DNA from: Liolophura sinensis
Lineage: Eukaryota > Mollusca > Polyplacophora > Chitonida > Chitonidae
NCBI RefSeq assembly: GCF_032854445.1
Contig: NC_088295.1
Span: 69,299,249-69,347,057 of the forward strand
DNA: 47,809 bases
Direction: 5' to 3'
Shown here: positions 36,531-47,809 of the stretch, piece by piece
Position numbering within the stretch: position 1 is the stretch's first letter
Layout: every line of letters begins with the position of its first letter
The notes under the pieces: model-generated
The model's input: only the letters and a program-made list of their open reading frames with translations
Database searches by the model: none
What the model was told of the DNA's origin: nothing
Made by a program: the position numbers and the translations under genes

Positions 36531-39500
36531 TGCTGTAATTGGCATATGCCTTAAGACACTTCCCGGCGGTGGACAAGCAATTGATGCATCTCTTAGGCTG
36601 AGTGCCAAGATAGGGAAGCATCAAAATTGGGACCTCAAAATATTCCGCTTTCAAATTAGCTATCATAACAAGTCAAATCTAATTATTTTCTGCCCAAGTT
36701 ATTGCAATAACTTTTTTTTAATAACACGTTTTTTGTTAGAGCATGGGTCATTTTATTCTAGGAGAATAACAACCACGCCATGGTAGATGGAAATAGTTTT
36801 ATTACAACTAAATAATAAACAAAGAGGTGTATGAGTAATTTTGATGGACATTGTTCTTACATAACACCGTCTCCATACTCCTTCAATTAACAATGGTATA
36901 AATCATAATAATAAACAAGTAATATACAGATGACATTAATTATAATTAATGGCTTTAGCCATGGACAACGTAAGACAACAAATCATATGAACCAGTGATT
37001 GAGTTTCAAGTGAAAGGATGATTTTAGCTGCCTTCCAGAAACACATTGATTTACAGGTAGTGAATATTTGGCCATAAATTCAACCAGTGATTTAGGTTTT
37101 GGTGTTCTCAAATGCATCATATAGTACAGCCCCTTCACGTTTTACAGAATAAATAAACGTACACCAAGTTATTACTTTCTCATGTATACTTACATAAGCA
37201 TTAATGTCATAACTCATATCCACAGAGTGCACCCCATCCGATAAGCAGTAGAACAGTAATCTGAATGGGACAAGACAACATGCAAAAAGATGCATACAGC
37301 AGACATATACCTTTATTACTATCCTAAACATACATAAGTGAGATTGCTTACTTGAACATTTCAAAAAATCTCCATCTCTGGCAATATCATTTAAGTACCA
37401 AAGAACCTGAACCTGCAAGAAGTGCAACAACAAAAATGGCTGTCATCAGGTTATGTCAGACACAAGCACTGGTAACTTTTCTGGAAGCCTTAAATATAAT
37501 ACCACTAATATCAGCTTCCAAAGCTTCACAAAACATATTTTTCCCCAGTAGTTGCCTACATGTATCTTTATCCTCAAAATAAAATCTACAGCAATACATT
37601 TTGGTCATTAGTTGCTGAATCAGTAACCACAATCTTTCGTTTTGGAGGATATTCTTCTATACAGAAAACAAAAGTTATTTAAATGTCAAAATACAAGTCT
37701 AAATATTTCAAGACTAAATAAATATTAGAATATTAGGCACAGGCTTGTTGACAGATATGAATTGTATTCATAGACAAAGAAGCAGAAAATTGTGGCTAAC
37801 TGTTCATGCCACAATGTACCTGGATCTGGCTAAATTTCTTCATGGTCTGGAGCGCACATTTCAGGTTGGCTGACAAATGGATTGCTGCCAAGACCACTTT
37901 AATTCTTCCTCCATCATTCTTTACGTGGATTTTTGATACTAAATGAAGGCGGCAGATAGTTAACATTTGCAGGTCATCTTATTCGTTGCGACAAGCTGTT
38001 CTGAGAAATAATAAGAAAAGCATTCTTCTAGGTGGGGATGGTATTCTTGTTCTTCATTGTTAGGTGCATATTTAAAAAGGGCACGAATCACATCTTGTAA
38101 TTACTTGTGGTTACTAATATTTATTTAGATGAACATTTTTACCGTTTTTTTCCTTGTCTTGGGGTAAACAGTCCAACAAAAAAATCCAAATTTTCACCCC
38201 ATCATCAGTAATTAATGCATACTTTGTTGATGTCTGACAAGAAAAGGGCATGAAATCTGACAAAGAGAAGCTAGTAATTCACCAGTCCAGTAATTAATCT
38301 TTCTTTGCAAATAAGAAATTGAACAATTTGTAAATACAAAAGTACTTTCCACCGAGATATCTAATTTGCAAACAATCCTACCGGATAAAAAAATAAGCAG
38401 TGGCTACCCGCTTCTTCTATCATTCACTTGTCCTAAACAAACACTGTTTTATTCCGTATTTTACAACTGCCCGTTCCACCATAATCATTATTCACTAATA
38501 CAACAGGCAACAACAGTTTAAATTGCCTAGCTGCCGATGCACAGCCAGGGTATGGTTGGTACAGGTCGTAGCCTCCGGAGGGGTTGTGCTGGTGATTTTG
38601 ACCCCTATGAAATGTTTACAACATTTGGGTAGGATATTTGTACAGCTAGATTCATACTCAATTCTAAAACAAAAGGAAATAAATCTAAGTACCACTAAGG
38701 CTGATCTAGGCGTTCGACTGTCGCTGGATTTTATGCTTCAATTTTTGGGTTCTAAGAAGAAAGCAGTGCTGACCTAGTTATCACGAACACCAGAGAAAGC
38801 ATCTCGCCTTGAACACAACGTTTCAATAGTTTTCATTTATTTTATAAAAGAGAACAGAAAAAAGCATCCCTTGTATGCGAGAAACACGAAGGAGCAAAAT
38901 TTTAATTCTTAGCTTGTAATATATTCAGAAAAAAAAATTATATCATAAGGTTCAATTCACTTTAAGCGTTGTCCGGTGAGATGCCTCTTCTCATTCCGAT
39001 AAACCCTCGAAATCCCTAATAAATTATGCACTGACTCTGATATCTGTTATTTAGAAACTGCTGACTAAATGCTAAAATGAACGACAAAAAATGCATTTGG
39101 GGAGATGAATGTGATTTGGGCTGAGACGGTATGCTACTGTCTCGCATAATTTGTGATACCATCGTTGAATATTTTAAACAAAGTGTGTAAATCAACTGAT
39201 TTTACTTCTGTTGTGGTCCGTAAATGATACAAACCTGCCCACAACACTTTGTGAAATGACCCTTCAGCTACATGTAACTAAATCACTGTAAACGATCTGA
39301 AAATGTCTCGCACAGACATTTCATGGAGTGAAGGAGTAAAGGTTCTGTCACAGCTTAGGCCTCACAAGCTGATACCAACATGTTTGATTGGATAAAATTC
39401 TCAACATGGCTGCCTCGACTCACGCCAGGCATTTGGGCAGTATTGTCATTATGTTCTACATGTTATTTGGTGAAATCTCATTAAAATAAGGAAGTATGAT

Positions 39501-40000
39501 ACTTTTTAGAAAGCTTGAGTATCCTGCTTTGGGCTGAAACATGTTTTAACCCGGTGCTATCTTGTCCTTCAAATAAGTCAAAACATACTAATATGATATT
39601 TGACAGTTCATCCTGTCCACATTCAGATATCTTAGTTGAATACATAAAAATGTTTACAGATTAGGCCTGCCACTGTGCCCAAAGACACTAGTAAGTGAGC
39701 ATGCCTTGTTGTGTTCTCTGCCAGATCCACTGTTCAAACAAATTTTACCCCGAGGCTTAAAGAAGCCACAACCCATGTAGTATACTTGGGACTGGTCCAA
39801 GAATTCCTGCAGTGTTTGCCTGGCTGTATTGGTCAAATGATCAAACACAGATGTCTGATTTCATTTCTAGTCTTACAAATGTTGGCCCACATGACCCATG
39901 ACACGTCACCGCTGTGGGTTAGACAAATATGTGTATGGATGGATCCAAAGGCACGATGGAAGATGAGAATTATTTACAATGATGAGTGAAGCGTTCAGCG

Positions 40001-40168
40001 TCATTGCATGAAATCTCGTCTGACTATGCCCGGCTGAAGAGACTGCCGCACAAGTTTGAGTTTTTTCTCAGCACACTCCGTCACCAAGTGGTTCAGTTCT
40101 CCAGCTGAATACCCCAGTAGCATTTTCAGGTCACACACAAACTTGTACACAAACCTCTTCCCATGTAC
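40001..40168 (-). CDS. GABPA: GABPA exon h: end of ETS domain, C-terminal helices and stop
   Basis: 168 bases including TGA at 40001-40003; acceptor is a T run then aag. [11 protein letters not shown] completes the wing; [16 protein letters not shown] and EKKLKLV are the C-terminal helices that contact GABP-beta. The tail after them is short (about 16 residues). Confidence 0.94.
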   Translation of the reverse strand, partial: VHGKRFVYKFVCDLKMLLGYSAGELNHLVTECAEKKLKLVRQSLQPGIVRRDFMQ

Positions 40169-43100
40169 CTTAAAAAAAAAAACAAAAAAACATTAAACAG
40201 ACTACTCATCCGACAGAAAGGAATTTTTAATGGCGTCCAAGGCAACAAGTCTAAATCTTTCCCGTGATAACTTTCTGTATCTTCAAACCATACATCCGCT
40301 TCATATCTCATTTTAATCATGTTAATGCTGGCTTCCTCTCCGGCTGTACGTGGGAAGGTTTTCCAGCAACCTGCGGAAGTTTGTGGGTTTCCCCCGGGCT
40401 CTGCCTGGTTTCCTCCCACCATAATGCTTGTCGCCGCAGTATAAGTGAAATATTCTTGAGTACGGTGTGAAACACCAATCAAATAAATAAATAAATAATC
40501 ATCTTAATATTAATTTGTGTCATCCTGGTTGACCCCTATAACTGTCACCTCAGCAGTCATACGTTAGTGTTTAATATCATTGTTTCACAACCCTCCACTG
40601 TTCACAGAGTGTTTTGCACTGTTTCTCTGTATGACCATTTAACAATTAAACCGTATTCTATTCACCCACTATAAATATAATATGTTTGTAAATTTGATTA
40701 GGGTTTAATGTCGCTTTTAACATCATTTGGGTCATGTGACAACGGTCTCCGCTCGTAGCATGATGGATCAAAAGTAGACATATTTATAGTAGTGCCTCAA
40801 AGGAATACGATGCCGAAGACACCAGACATGGCCCCCACCTAATCACATTATACTAACCTTCCACCAACCAGTACTTTGTCTACTCTCTTTCCGATGAGCA
40901 TCAAGTGGGGTAGTACCAAGATTACCAATTAGGCATGAGTTGATTCTGGATGACTATAACTAACGATACACTTTTTTCTGTTTATCAACCATACATTTTG
41001 TCGACTAAGCCATTATCATTCATTCATTCTACACTTAATACTGCACTCAACATGTGCATATAGGATTTTGGAAGTTCGCCCTACCTTTGCAATCATGTCT
41101 CCATCGTAGTAATACCGCAAAGCTCTGCTGAGTTTTTCATAGTTCATTGTGGGCTTGTTTTTCCTGCCTCCCCACATCTGTGCCACGACCTCAGGGTTGT
41201 TCAGTCTGAACTCACCATCATCCCCTACCCATGTGATCACCTCCCGACAGTCTTTGTCTGTCAGCAGCTCCAGCAAAAACTGCCATAACTGTATCTGACC
41301 ATTGTTACCTGTAGAAAACAGCAAATAATCACTACTGTGGTACACAGAGCAAAAACATAACTGGCCTCCGTTTCATGTATCTTCACAGCAGAGGCTGTCA
41401 TGGCAAGTTAAGGGCTTATATACATGTAGCTATGTGTGCTTTATGAAGCCCCCCTCTGATGATAAAGTCAAGGAATAAGAGTCATTAGATGACATATCCA
41501 AGCCTCACAACAATGAAAATGAGTCATGATCTTTTGATAACTCTTTTGTCATCATTACTGCACTGCAATCAAACTAACAATCAAACAACACGGTCACTGC
41601 AGCACTTATGTAAAGTTCTCATGTAACCTACTGAAAGCTGTATGATGAGTTATGTTGGCACATTTTTGTGATGTTCAGATTCCATCCTCAAACAGTGATA
41701 ACTTGGACAATAAGTCAAGAAATACAACTCAGACATATAAAAAGACTAACCAAGCTTCAGTGCAATGCAGCTACATAAAAAATGTGATGACTATGAATGA
41801 TGGACAGACAGACAAGCAGACTAGCTGACCAACGGATATGCTGACTGCTATGCACTCCCATATTAATGTCTGGTGGACAAAATAATCAACAGAAACACTG
41901 AAAGTAATGAACATATCAAAATCCATGAACACAAACATGTACGTGTCGTCCCCAAACCATCTGTGACTTTTTAAGGGTATCCATAAAATCTTGTTGAAAG
42001 AGATCTTCATATAAGAGACTATCCTCTTACAAACAAAACCCCAGGAAGCATAAGAATCTAGAAAATTCCCTGAATTACGCATAGCTTGACATTTACTCGC
42101 GGTTTAGTAGGTCATATATTTCCAGGTCCATGCAGAAAAACCAGAAAGACAACACTGAAAGGCAGACCAAAACTTGTCTACACAATATGGCAGTTGTGTC
42201 ATTACCTGACCATCACCTGAAAATATGGACAAATGTTAAGAGTGTTTAAATCAAAACCTCACCTGTCCGGTTCCCTGGTCCTGTTATTCTCTCCTCTCCT
42301 GATAGACGAGGAGACCTGGACTTGGAGCCACACTTGTAATTGCGACCTTTCCCTGATAACACACAGATGCAAAATATTTATGCATAATATGGATCTTGAA
42401 AAACAATAAAGATTCAAGATGCCAATGTTATAAAGTTTGTGTAAAATGTAATCAGGAAGGCACAGGCACAACACCACTGCTTTTAATTGTATTTTGGACA
42501 GTTTTTACAACTTAAGGTGTGAAGATTTAACTATCAAAGAAAAAGTAAATTGACATACATCACTTCTCACTTACACTGTACACAGTGGCGTGGCAGATTT
42601 GAAATCTGTATATGAATGACTTGCAGTAGTAAAATGTTACCCTTACCTGTGGTTGACACTGTGATGTGGGTGATGGCCTGAGGTGTTTGCTGCTGAACCA
42701 CAGCTGTAAGTACATACCAGCATCAAGTTATAACCTAACTACACACACTACAATGCCAGCACAGGTTATAACTTAATCTACAATAAACTACAGATACCAC
42801 ATTGATAATGTCACCATAGATTATCTGATACAGAACGAGACTAAGAGACAGGTTATCACTTAAACGTTTAAACAACAGATACCCTGATGTCATCATATGT
42901 TTTCACTTAAAGGTGGAAACTAGATACCACAATGTCATTACAGGTTATCACTTAAAGGTGGAAACTACAGATACCACAATAACATGACAGGTTATCACTT
43001 AAAGGTGGAAACTACAGATACCACAATGTCATCATGGGTTATCACTTAAAGGTGGAAACTACAGATACCACAATGTCATAACAGGTTTTCACTTAAAGGT

Positions 43101-46100
43101 GGAAACTACAAATACCACAATAACATGACATGTTATCACTTAAAGGTGGAAACTACAGATACCACAATAACATGACATGTTATCACTTAAAGGTGGAAAC
43201 TACAGATACCACAATGTCATGATGGGTTATCATTTGAAGGTGGAAACTACAATGCTACAGGTTTTCACTTAAAGGTGTAAATGACAGATACCACAATGTC
43301 ATCATATGACATTGCAATGTCATACATGTACATGTAGGTGATCTGATACAGAAAAAAACTGAGGTGATCACTATGGTGCCATATCTTATCCGATACAGAC
43401 AATAACTACTGACACCAGGTCATCGTATGTCTACATGTCCAATACAGAATGCAACTTTATATTCTACAATATCACCACAGGTTATCACTCGAAAATGGCA
43501 TCTACAGATATCGGAATTCCATTAGGAGTTATTCACTACATATGTAGGTAATCTCATTCTGACTATAATTCTGCAAGCTTGTGGAATAAATACTTTACTT
43601 TTAAGCATGAAATGTACATACAACTCTTATTTCTCTGTGTTCACTGTCACAGAGAAAAAAGGTTTTTCTCCTTTCATTCTTTCTTGAACTTTAAAAAAAA
43701 TAGTTGGTGGATGAAGACCTGAAACATACCATCTGTCAGCAGATACTTACCAACAAATTTACATTTACGAAGGAGCTCCAGGTGAGTCCAGAAGATATCG
43801 CCAGGATCTTTGGGAATTAAGTTAACAAACTCTGGGTGTGTGAGTTCACACAGCCTGTTGCCATTGAACAGGAAATCACTAAGATTGACACCCTCAAGTT
43901 TGAACTCCTTGACTGCCCACTGGATCCAGTGACGCACGTGTGCCTCATTCCACAAGTTGGGGTCTGCATGGACACAAAATAATGTAGAACACACCTTAGA
44001 CGGATCACAATACTACATAGGTACATGCAATGTATGTAGAGACATATTAAAATGGAGAACGATCCCCTACAACTGTTTAATTATCATCTTCTAAACATCC
44101 TATCAAGACTGATCTTACACTTCTGACTGTTGATGGCAATGGTGCATGCTTTTTACACATTTTATAGTAAAACAGTCTCTTGTTTGGCAGAGTAATGTTG
44201 ATCTGCATGATGACTGCTGTGACTTCTTAACCCTTTATTGCGACTCACTTCAAATACATGTAAGTGAACAAGTTATCTATGGAAAATATTCCAAAGGGCA
44301 CAGTTTTTTTGAGCAATTTCAAAAGCATTCCCAGTCCTAATTTATGCCTGTTTGATTGACTGACCATTCAACGGTCATGTTTCCAAAATAGTGTTAGCTG
44401 ACCAGGAAGCGTGATGTGCTCCTGTGCACCCAGATTTGCAAAATGGGTACACAGGTAAACATTTTGGGGTTCACTGGCTAAAAGGTGGATGCATAATTTT
44501 GTTCACTTTAGTTTCAACCATGCAACATTAGTATAACAATGATGATCTGGTGTGGCCCAACAAACACCCCGAAGCACAAGGTTTGAGAGAAACAATGTTG
44601 CAGGGGAACCCTATGTCAGTAACGTTGCTGATGGTTGACTGCCCGAATGCCTAGTTGATGGCATATAACTTGTTTCATTCCAAACACCAGACCAGAGTGT
44701 GATTAAGTGCACAAAATAAGTATGACTGTGGTGACCATTGCAACAACAATATCATGACTGAAGGAAATGATAAGAACCAAAGCACAGTTCTTCCCTTCTA
44801 TTCTGCTGGTGTCAAAGTATGTGTACGATAAATTCTTTTGGAACCTATCAAATTAATGTTGTTACATCTGTTGCAGCGATAGCTGGGGTCAAGATTCAAA
44901 ACCAGACATGGGCGGCAATAGCTCCACAAAACATACAATTGTGAAAACAAACCACAATAACAGTGTGGTAGAGAAGATTATGTAGCTAAAGACTGGCTCG
45001 TTATCTTATTACTATCCCTAGAGAAAAATCTGAGGTACAGAGGCACTGAATATAGCAAAATTTTTTAAATGCATTTGGTGGCAAAACAATTAGTCATAGT
45101 AAAGTGGTTAACAAAAAATGGAGAGCAGCACATCTACCTAATCTACGTGCTGACCAACTTTCAGCTTTTTGTCTGCCATGGTTTTTCTCCTATGGTCCTC
45201 ATAATTTTACAAAAAAATGTGGTAATATTTCGAATAATTGCAAAACAGTGTAGCTTACTTCGACAATTTTTTTTTTTCGCAATTAGCAGGTCAAGACTGA
45301 TAATCATATTTACACATGGCTACTTAATTTAGCGAAGACACTGATGTCATGTGACAGTTCCAGTTTAAAGAGTTTGACCCCTAAATATCAGCAGGGAACT
45401 CACATCCAGTGAGTTAAATGTTTCATGGCAAATATTATTTTGTATAGAAATAATAGCATGGAGACACAACTAACAAGATTTATCTTAATAATAATGAAGT
45501 CAAGGAATCACAACATAAATGTAACAATGTTTCACAAACTTTCAATCCACATGCTGGGATCATTATCAAGTAACTAACCACTTGATAACGACTAGTCACT
45601 TGATAACGATCCCGGCATGTGCATCGAAAGCTTGTGAAACCTTTGAAACATTTACGCCTTGATTCCTTGACTTCGTTATTATTATTGAACCCACAGAACT
45701 ATGAGTCTGGAGTAAACCATTCATTGTTGGTCAGTTACTTCATTTGTTTAAGGTGACATACACTTTAGTACTTGGCAACTATTCGCTGCTGTCACTGATA
45801 CCTCATCCAAGTGAGAAAATTTAAGATAATAATTTACATTTACATATATTTTCTTCACTGATAAAAGTTGTACTTTCGCTCAGATATCACTTTTGTTACT
45901 ATAACTTGATATCTCAAACCCAAGTGCCTTGACATCAAAAAGAACGATTTTTTTTAGGTGATGGTCCCTTCCGAGCTTGGTGGGATGACGTCACAATACA
46001 AGTTTACTAACATTCACCATTCTTATGTCACACAACAAGACACAAAGTCACAGCATACATCATGTTCCATCTCTCACCTGAAAAAATATTTCTGGAATTC

Positions 46101-47595
46101 AACCCTCACTGTGCAATAACCTTTATGTAATGTGTATGAATGGTAATTTTCGTATGAGATCAGAACTTACCAAAAGGAATTTTCAGTCTCTCTTGTTCCT
46201 TTCTGAAGTTCTGATCAACGATCCAGCGAGTAACATGTTCAGCCTCTTCAGCATATTGAGCCTTACCCTGTGGCTGAACAGCTCCTGCCTCTATAGCTTC
46301 CTCAGCTGAAAAACAACATGGTGGGAAGAGTGGACGTCATTAGGTTACCAATATTTACCAAATAAACAAAATGTTACATATTCATAAAATATTTTCACAA
46401 ATCTGAAAATGTTGTCTACCACCTGCAAAGGGATGGCGTTACATGTATACTACATACCTGGTATGACGTTACCAGTTTGATGTTCAAATGTGAAAATCAA
46501 TGCAGAAATATACATGTAGATACAGGTAGATGGAGATCATATTTTCACAGTGACACAATTTTTCCATACCTTGTACAGTCTCTTCCTGTTCTGCCACAGT
46601 TTCTACTTCCTCTGCAGGTTTTAAGATGTCCACGATGTTTATCTTTGATTTTACACCTTTCATGATGGAAACAACAAAGAAGAATGTAATTCAACAGCGC
46701 AGCATGTCACATAAAACACTCCATAATACCCTGACAATTGTTTACTACATATATTGTATCTAGGACATAATGAGCAACCCAACCATTTGTTGGGGGTGCA
46801 GCTGATGTTATCAAAACACTACTATAATTCTTAAAACTTTTCGCATGTTTGCAAAGTGTTTATTCAAGCATATTCAGAAGGCTACTAAAAGTGTACATAA
46901 ACTGCACTGCAAGTTTCTCTTTCATATGTGAAAGGGATGTCGAATTGAGGGCAATAGCCTAGTGGCAGGTGTAAACCATCAACCCGACATGGGTCATATT
47001 GATAGGTTATAACTGCCAGCAAAAAAGAAAGCATGGTCCGTCGGTTACTGCCACCAAGGACTTCAGAACAACTGAAGCAGGTGAATCTAGAAAATTCTTT
47101 GTCCAAGGATGCAAATAAACTGATGTCTCAAGTGATCTAGAGATACGAGATACTGGCAGAAGTCCGAAGTGGGACATATTACGTCATTTCAGTGATGCTC
47201 GATATTCCACTGCAGCATCAATAGTGCGACATCATAGTGGGAAAACCAAATATGCCACAGATGAAACCACAGAATGCAACATGTTTTGCATGGCACAATG
47301 AAATACTTGTGACGTGTAAGTCCTATGTCATGCTAGTGCCACCTTTTGTGAGGAAAATCTGCTGGTACAACATTAAAAGGCAAGCACCTCAATCATTTCG
47401 CCAAGTGATGGCTCACCCCATGGTTATAATTTGGGGAACTGTCAAGTTTCTCTTTTTTTAACTACAGTTACGAAAACATGTTAATGGAAATGTTTAACAA
47501 AGTACTCTACCTGGTTGTGATTTCACTTCTACATTGATCTGGACCATTCCTTCCCCCTGCACACACTGGTCAACCAAACTCTTGTTTGAGTCCAG
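40001..47595 (-). CDS. GABPA: GABP-alpha ETS transcription factor (partial, 8 exons)
   Basis: Gene-level entry. GABP-alpha is the DNA-binding subunit of GA-binding protein (NRF-2). It binds GGAA sites in the nucleus and pairs with the ankyrin subunit GABP-beta to drive genes for mitochondrial and translation functions. The eight exons join without frame breaks to 352 codons plus TGA (1,059 bases). They give part of the N-terminal ubiquitin-like/OST region, the PNT/SAM domain, a linker with PRLSGEE and GNRTGNNGQ that is diagnostic of this family, the ETS domain and the alpha-helical C-terminus. The upstream exons lie right of the window. Confidence in the family is high because several family-specific motifs occur in order. 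Confidence 0.95.
40314..40508 (+). mobile_element. SINE-A copy, 5' truncated, in GABPA intron
   Basis: 40327-40495 matches the SINE-A body (gctggcttcctctccggctg) and its tail (gtgtgaaacaccaatcaaat, aaataaata). The tRNA head is missing. Flanks taatcatgttaat (40314-40326) and taatcatcttaat (40496-40508) are a 13-bp target-site duplication with one mismatch. Confidence 0.88.
41085..41308 (-). CDS. GABPA: GABPA exon g: ETS DNA-binding domain
   Basis: 224 bases, phase 1 in and phase 0 out, acceptor tgttttctacag, donor gtaggg. [11 protein letters not shown] (helix 1), [32 protein letters not shown] and YYYDGDMI. The recognition helix with its two DNA-contacting Arg (RALR) is intact. Confidence 0.97.
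42263..42352 (-). CDS. GABPA: GABPA exon f: linker before ETS domain
   Basis: 90 bases, phase 1-1, acceptor tgtgttatcag, donor gtgagg. Basic [15 protein letters not shown], then LSGEE and GPGNRTG, matching the family-specific linker. Confidence 0.92.
42647..42703 (-). CDS. GABPA: GABPA exon e: Gln/Thr-rich linker
   Basis: 57 bases, phase 1-1, acceptor atgtacttacag, donor gtaagg. Encodes [18 protein letters not shown]. Small but framed by good sites and in phase with both neighbours. Confidence 0.85.
42850..43310. repeat. Minisatellite, unit about 47 bp, in GABPA intron
   Basis: About nine units of tatcacttaaaggtggaaac plus tacagataccacaatgtcat plus a short variable end. Two sub-variants alternate irregularly: ...aatgtcatcatgggt and ...aataacatgacatgt. 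Degenerate relatives extend to about 42730 on one side and 43510 on the other. Confidence 0.92.
43751..43963 (-). CDS. GABPA: GABPA exon d: PNT/SAM domain
   Basis: 213 bases, phase 1-1, acceptor tgtccatgcag, donor gtaagt. DPNLW ... [12 protein letters not shown], then LCEL and [12 protein letters not shown] show the five-helix pointed domain used for protein contacts. Confidence 0.95.
43964..46170 (-). other. Largest GABPA intron
   Basis: 2.2 kb between the PNT exon and exon c. Apart from the fold-back element I see no exon-like sequence; the 87-codon open frame at 45069 is AT-rich and unlike a protein. The other GABPA introns not listed with repeats (41309-42262, 42353-42646, 46306-46569, 46657-47510) show nothing distinctive. 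Confidence 0.6.
45484..45690. repeat. Fold-back element with arms of about 90 bp in GABPA intron
   Basis: Left arm 45484-45574 (aataatgaagtcaaggaatc ... cacatgctgggatcattatc) pairs with right arm 45597-45690 (gataacgatcccggcatgtg ... gattccttgacttcgttatt), about 80-85% complementary, with a short spacer. No coding sequence. It is consistent with a MITE-like or fold-back element. Confidence 0.85.
46171..46305 (-). CDS. GABPA: GABPA exon c: acidic linker leading into PNT domain
   Basis: 135 bases, phase 1-1, acceptor gttgtttttcag, donor gtaagt. Ends HVTRW ... [12 protein letters not shown], the conserved block just before the PNT domain. Confidence 0.92.
46570..46656 (-). CDS. GABPA: GABPA exon b: end of ubiquitin-like/OST region
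   Basis: 87 bases, phase 1-1, donor gtatgg. [15 protein letters not shown] matches the conserved KxNIxxIxKPAxxVE stretch of the family, followed by an acidic Glu-rich part. Confidence 0.88.
47511..47595 (-). CDS. GABPA: GABPA exon a: N-terminal ubiquitin-like/OST region
   Basis: 85 bases, phase 0 in and phase 1 out. Acceptor ttcgttcttag after a long T run, donor gtagag. Encodes [10 protein letters not shown] and VQINVEVKS. Not the first coding exon, since no start codon is needed or present. Confidence 0.85.
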
Positions 47596-47809
47596 CTAAG
47601 AACGAAAAAAAAAAAAAATGAACAAAGTTATTGGTTGTATATTGTACAAGTCAAATGTAGAAAACAGGAGTTCAGAGTATACTGATAACCAAATGTTATA
47701 GTGACTGGATAAAGTGCCCAAATTTATTTTGTTTGGCCATTCAAACTTCAATCCAAAATCTGCTGAACTGTAACAAGTGTCTTGTGAACGTAATTATAAG
47801 GAAATGTGA

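Larger units (their letters stand above)
35601..40000. other. Region between the convergent stop codons, including 3' UTR of GABPA
   Basis: No conserved coding sequence is seen; the open frames near 36499, 37352, 38523 and 39711 are short, unpaired with splice sites and unlike known proteins. The - strand transcript ends somewhere here. Candidate polyadenylation signals (tttatt on the + strand) occur near 38837, 38448, 38113 and 36797, and I cannot choose between them. Confidence 0.55.

Noticed and set aside
38523-38777. 84-codon open frame between the two genes
   Set aside because: No similarity to known proteins, no splice context, and it lies in the probable 3' untranslated part of GABPA on the other strand.
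42850-43310. CRISPR-like array
   Set aside because: Direct repeats are contiguous without unique spacers and sit in an animal intron; this is a minisatellite.

Overview
The window is animal nuclear DNA carrying parts of two intron-rich protein genes that point towards each other. Intron density, tRNA-headed SINEs with a central domain like those of molluscs, many TACATGTA palindromes and an invertebrate-type GABP-alpha gene suggest a marine lophotrochozoan, most likely a mollusc. The species cannot be named from the sequence, and there is no bacterial or viral coding content.

Gene 1 (+ strand, exons from 61 to the stop at 34718; its 5' end lies left of the window) encodes a giant type I membrane protein of which I can assemble about 3,500 residues. 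Exons 1-43 (61-25308) are small phase 1-1 exons that each encode one EGF-like module. From exon 1 to exon 35 a calcium-binding-type module alternates with a second type built on C-x7-C-P-N-G-G-x-C-x5-C-x-C-x8-C. Six calcium-type modules keep only four cysteines and end in a GYG-x-x-PG tail. Exon 44 adds a last EGF and opens a long unrecognised ectodomain. This continues through exon 45 (a weaker call) and a single 3.65 kb exon 46 with two coiled coils around an eight-cysteine segment, then two Ig domains. Exons 47-48 form one fibronectin type III domain. Exon 49 gives the transmembrane helix, a short tail and the stop.

Gene 2 (- strand, 40001-47595; its 5' end lies right of the window) is the ETS factor GABP-alpha (GABPA). 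Eight exons cover part of the N-terminal ubiquitin-like/OST region, the PNT/SAM domain, a short linker, the ETS domain and the C-terminus.

The introns and the 5.3 kb between the stop codons hold several repeats. One tRNA-headed SINE family has five copies, four of them with clear target-site duplications. A second SINE carries a central domain. There is also an unnamed dispersed repeat with four copies, two minisatellites, a fold-back element, and a tandem array made from the 3' half of EGF exon 11. A 29-bp SINE tail inserted exactly at the exon 46 splice donor has duplicated that donor and put a stop codon just behind it. I regard this, the four-cysteine EGF variant and the exon-derived array as the main points for follow-up. 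No promoter or transcription start is visible, because both genes begin outside the window.
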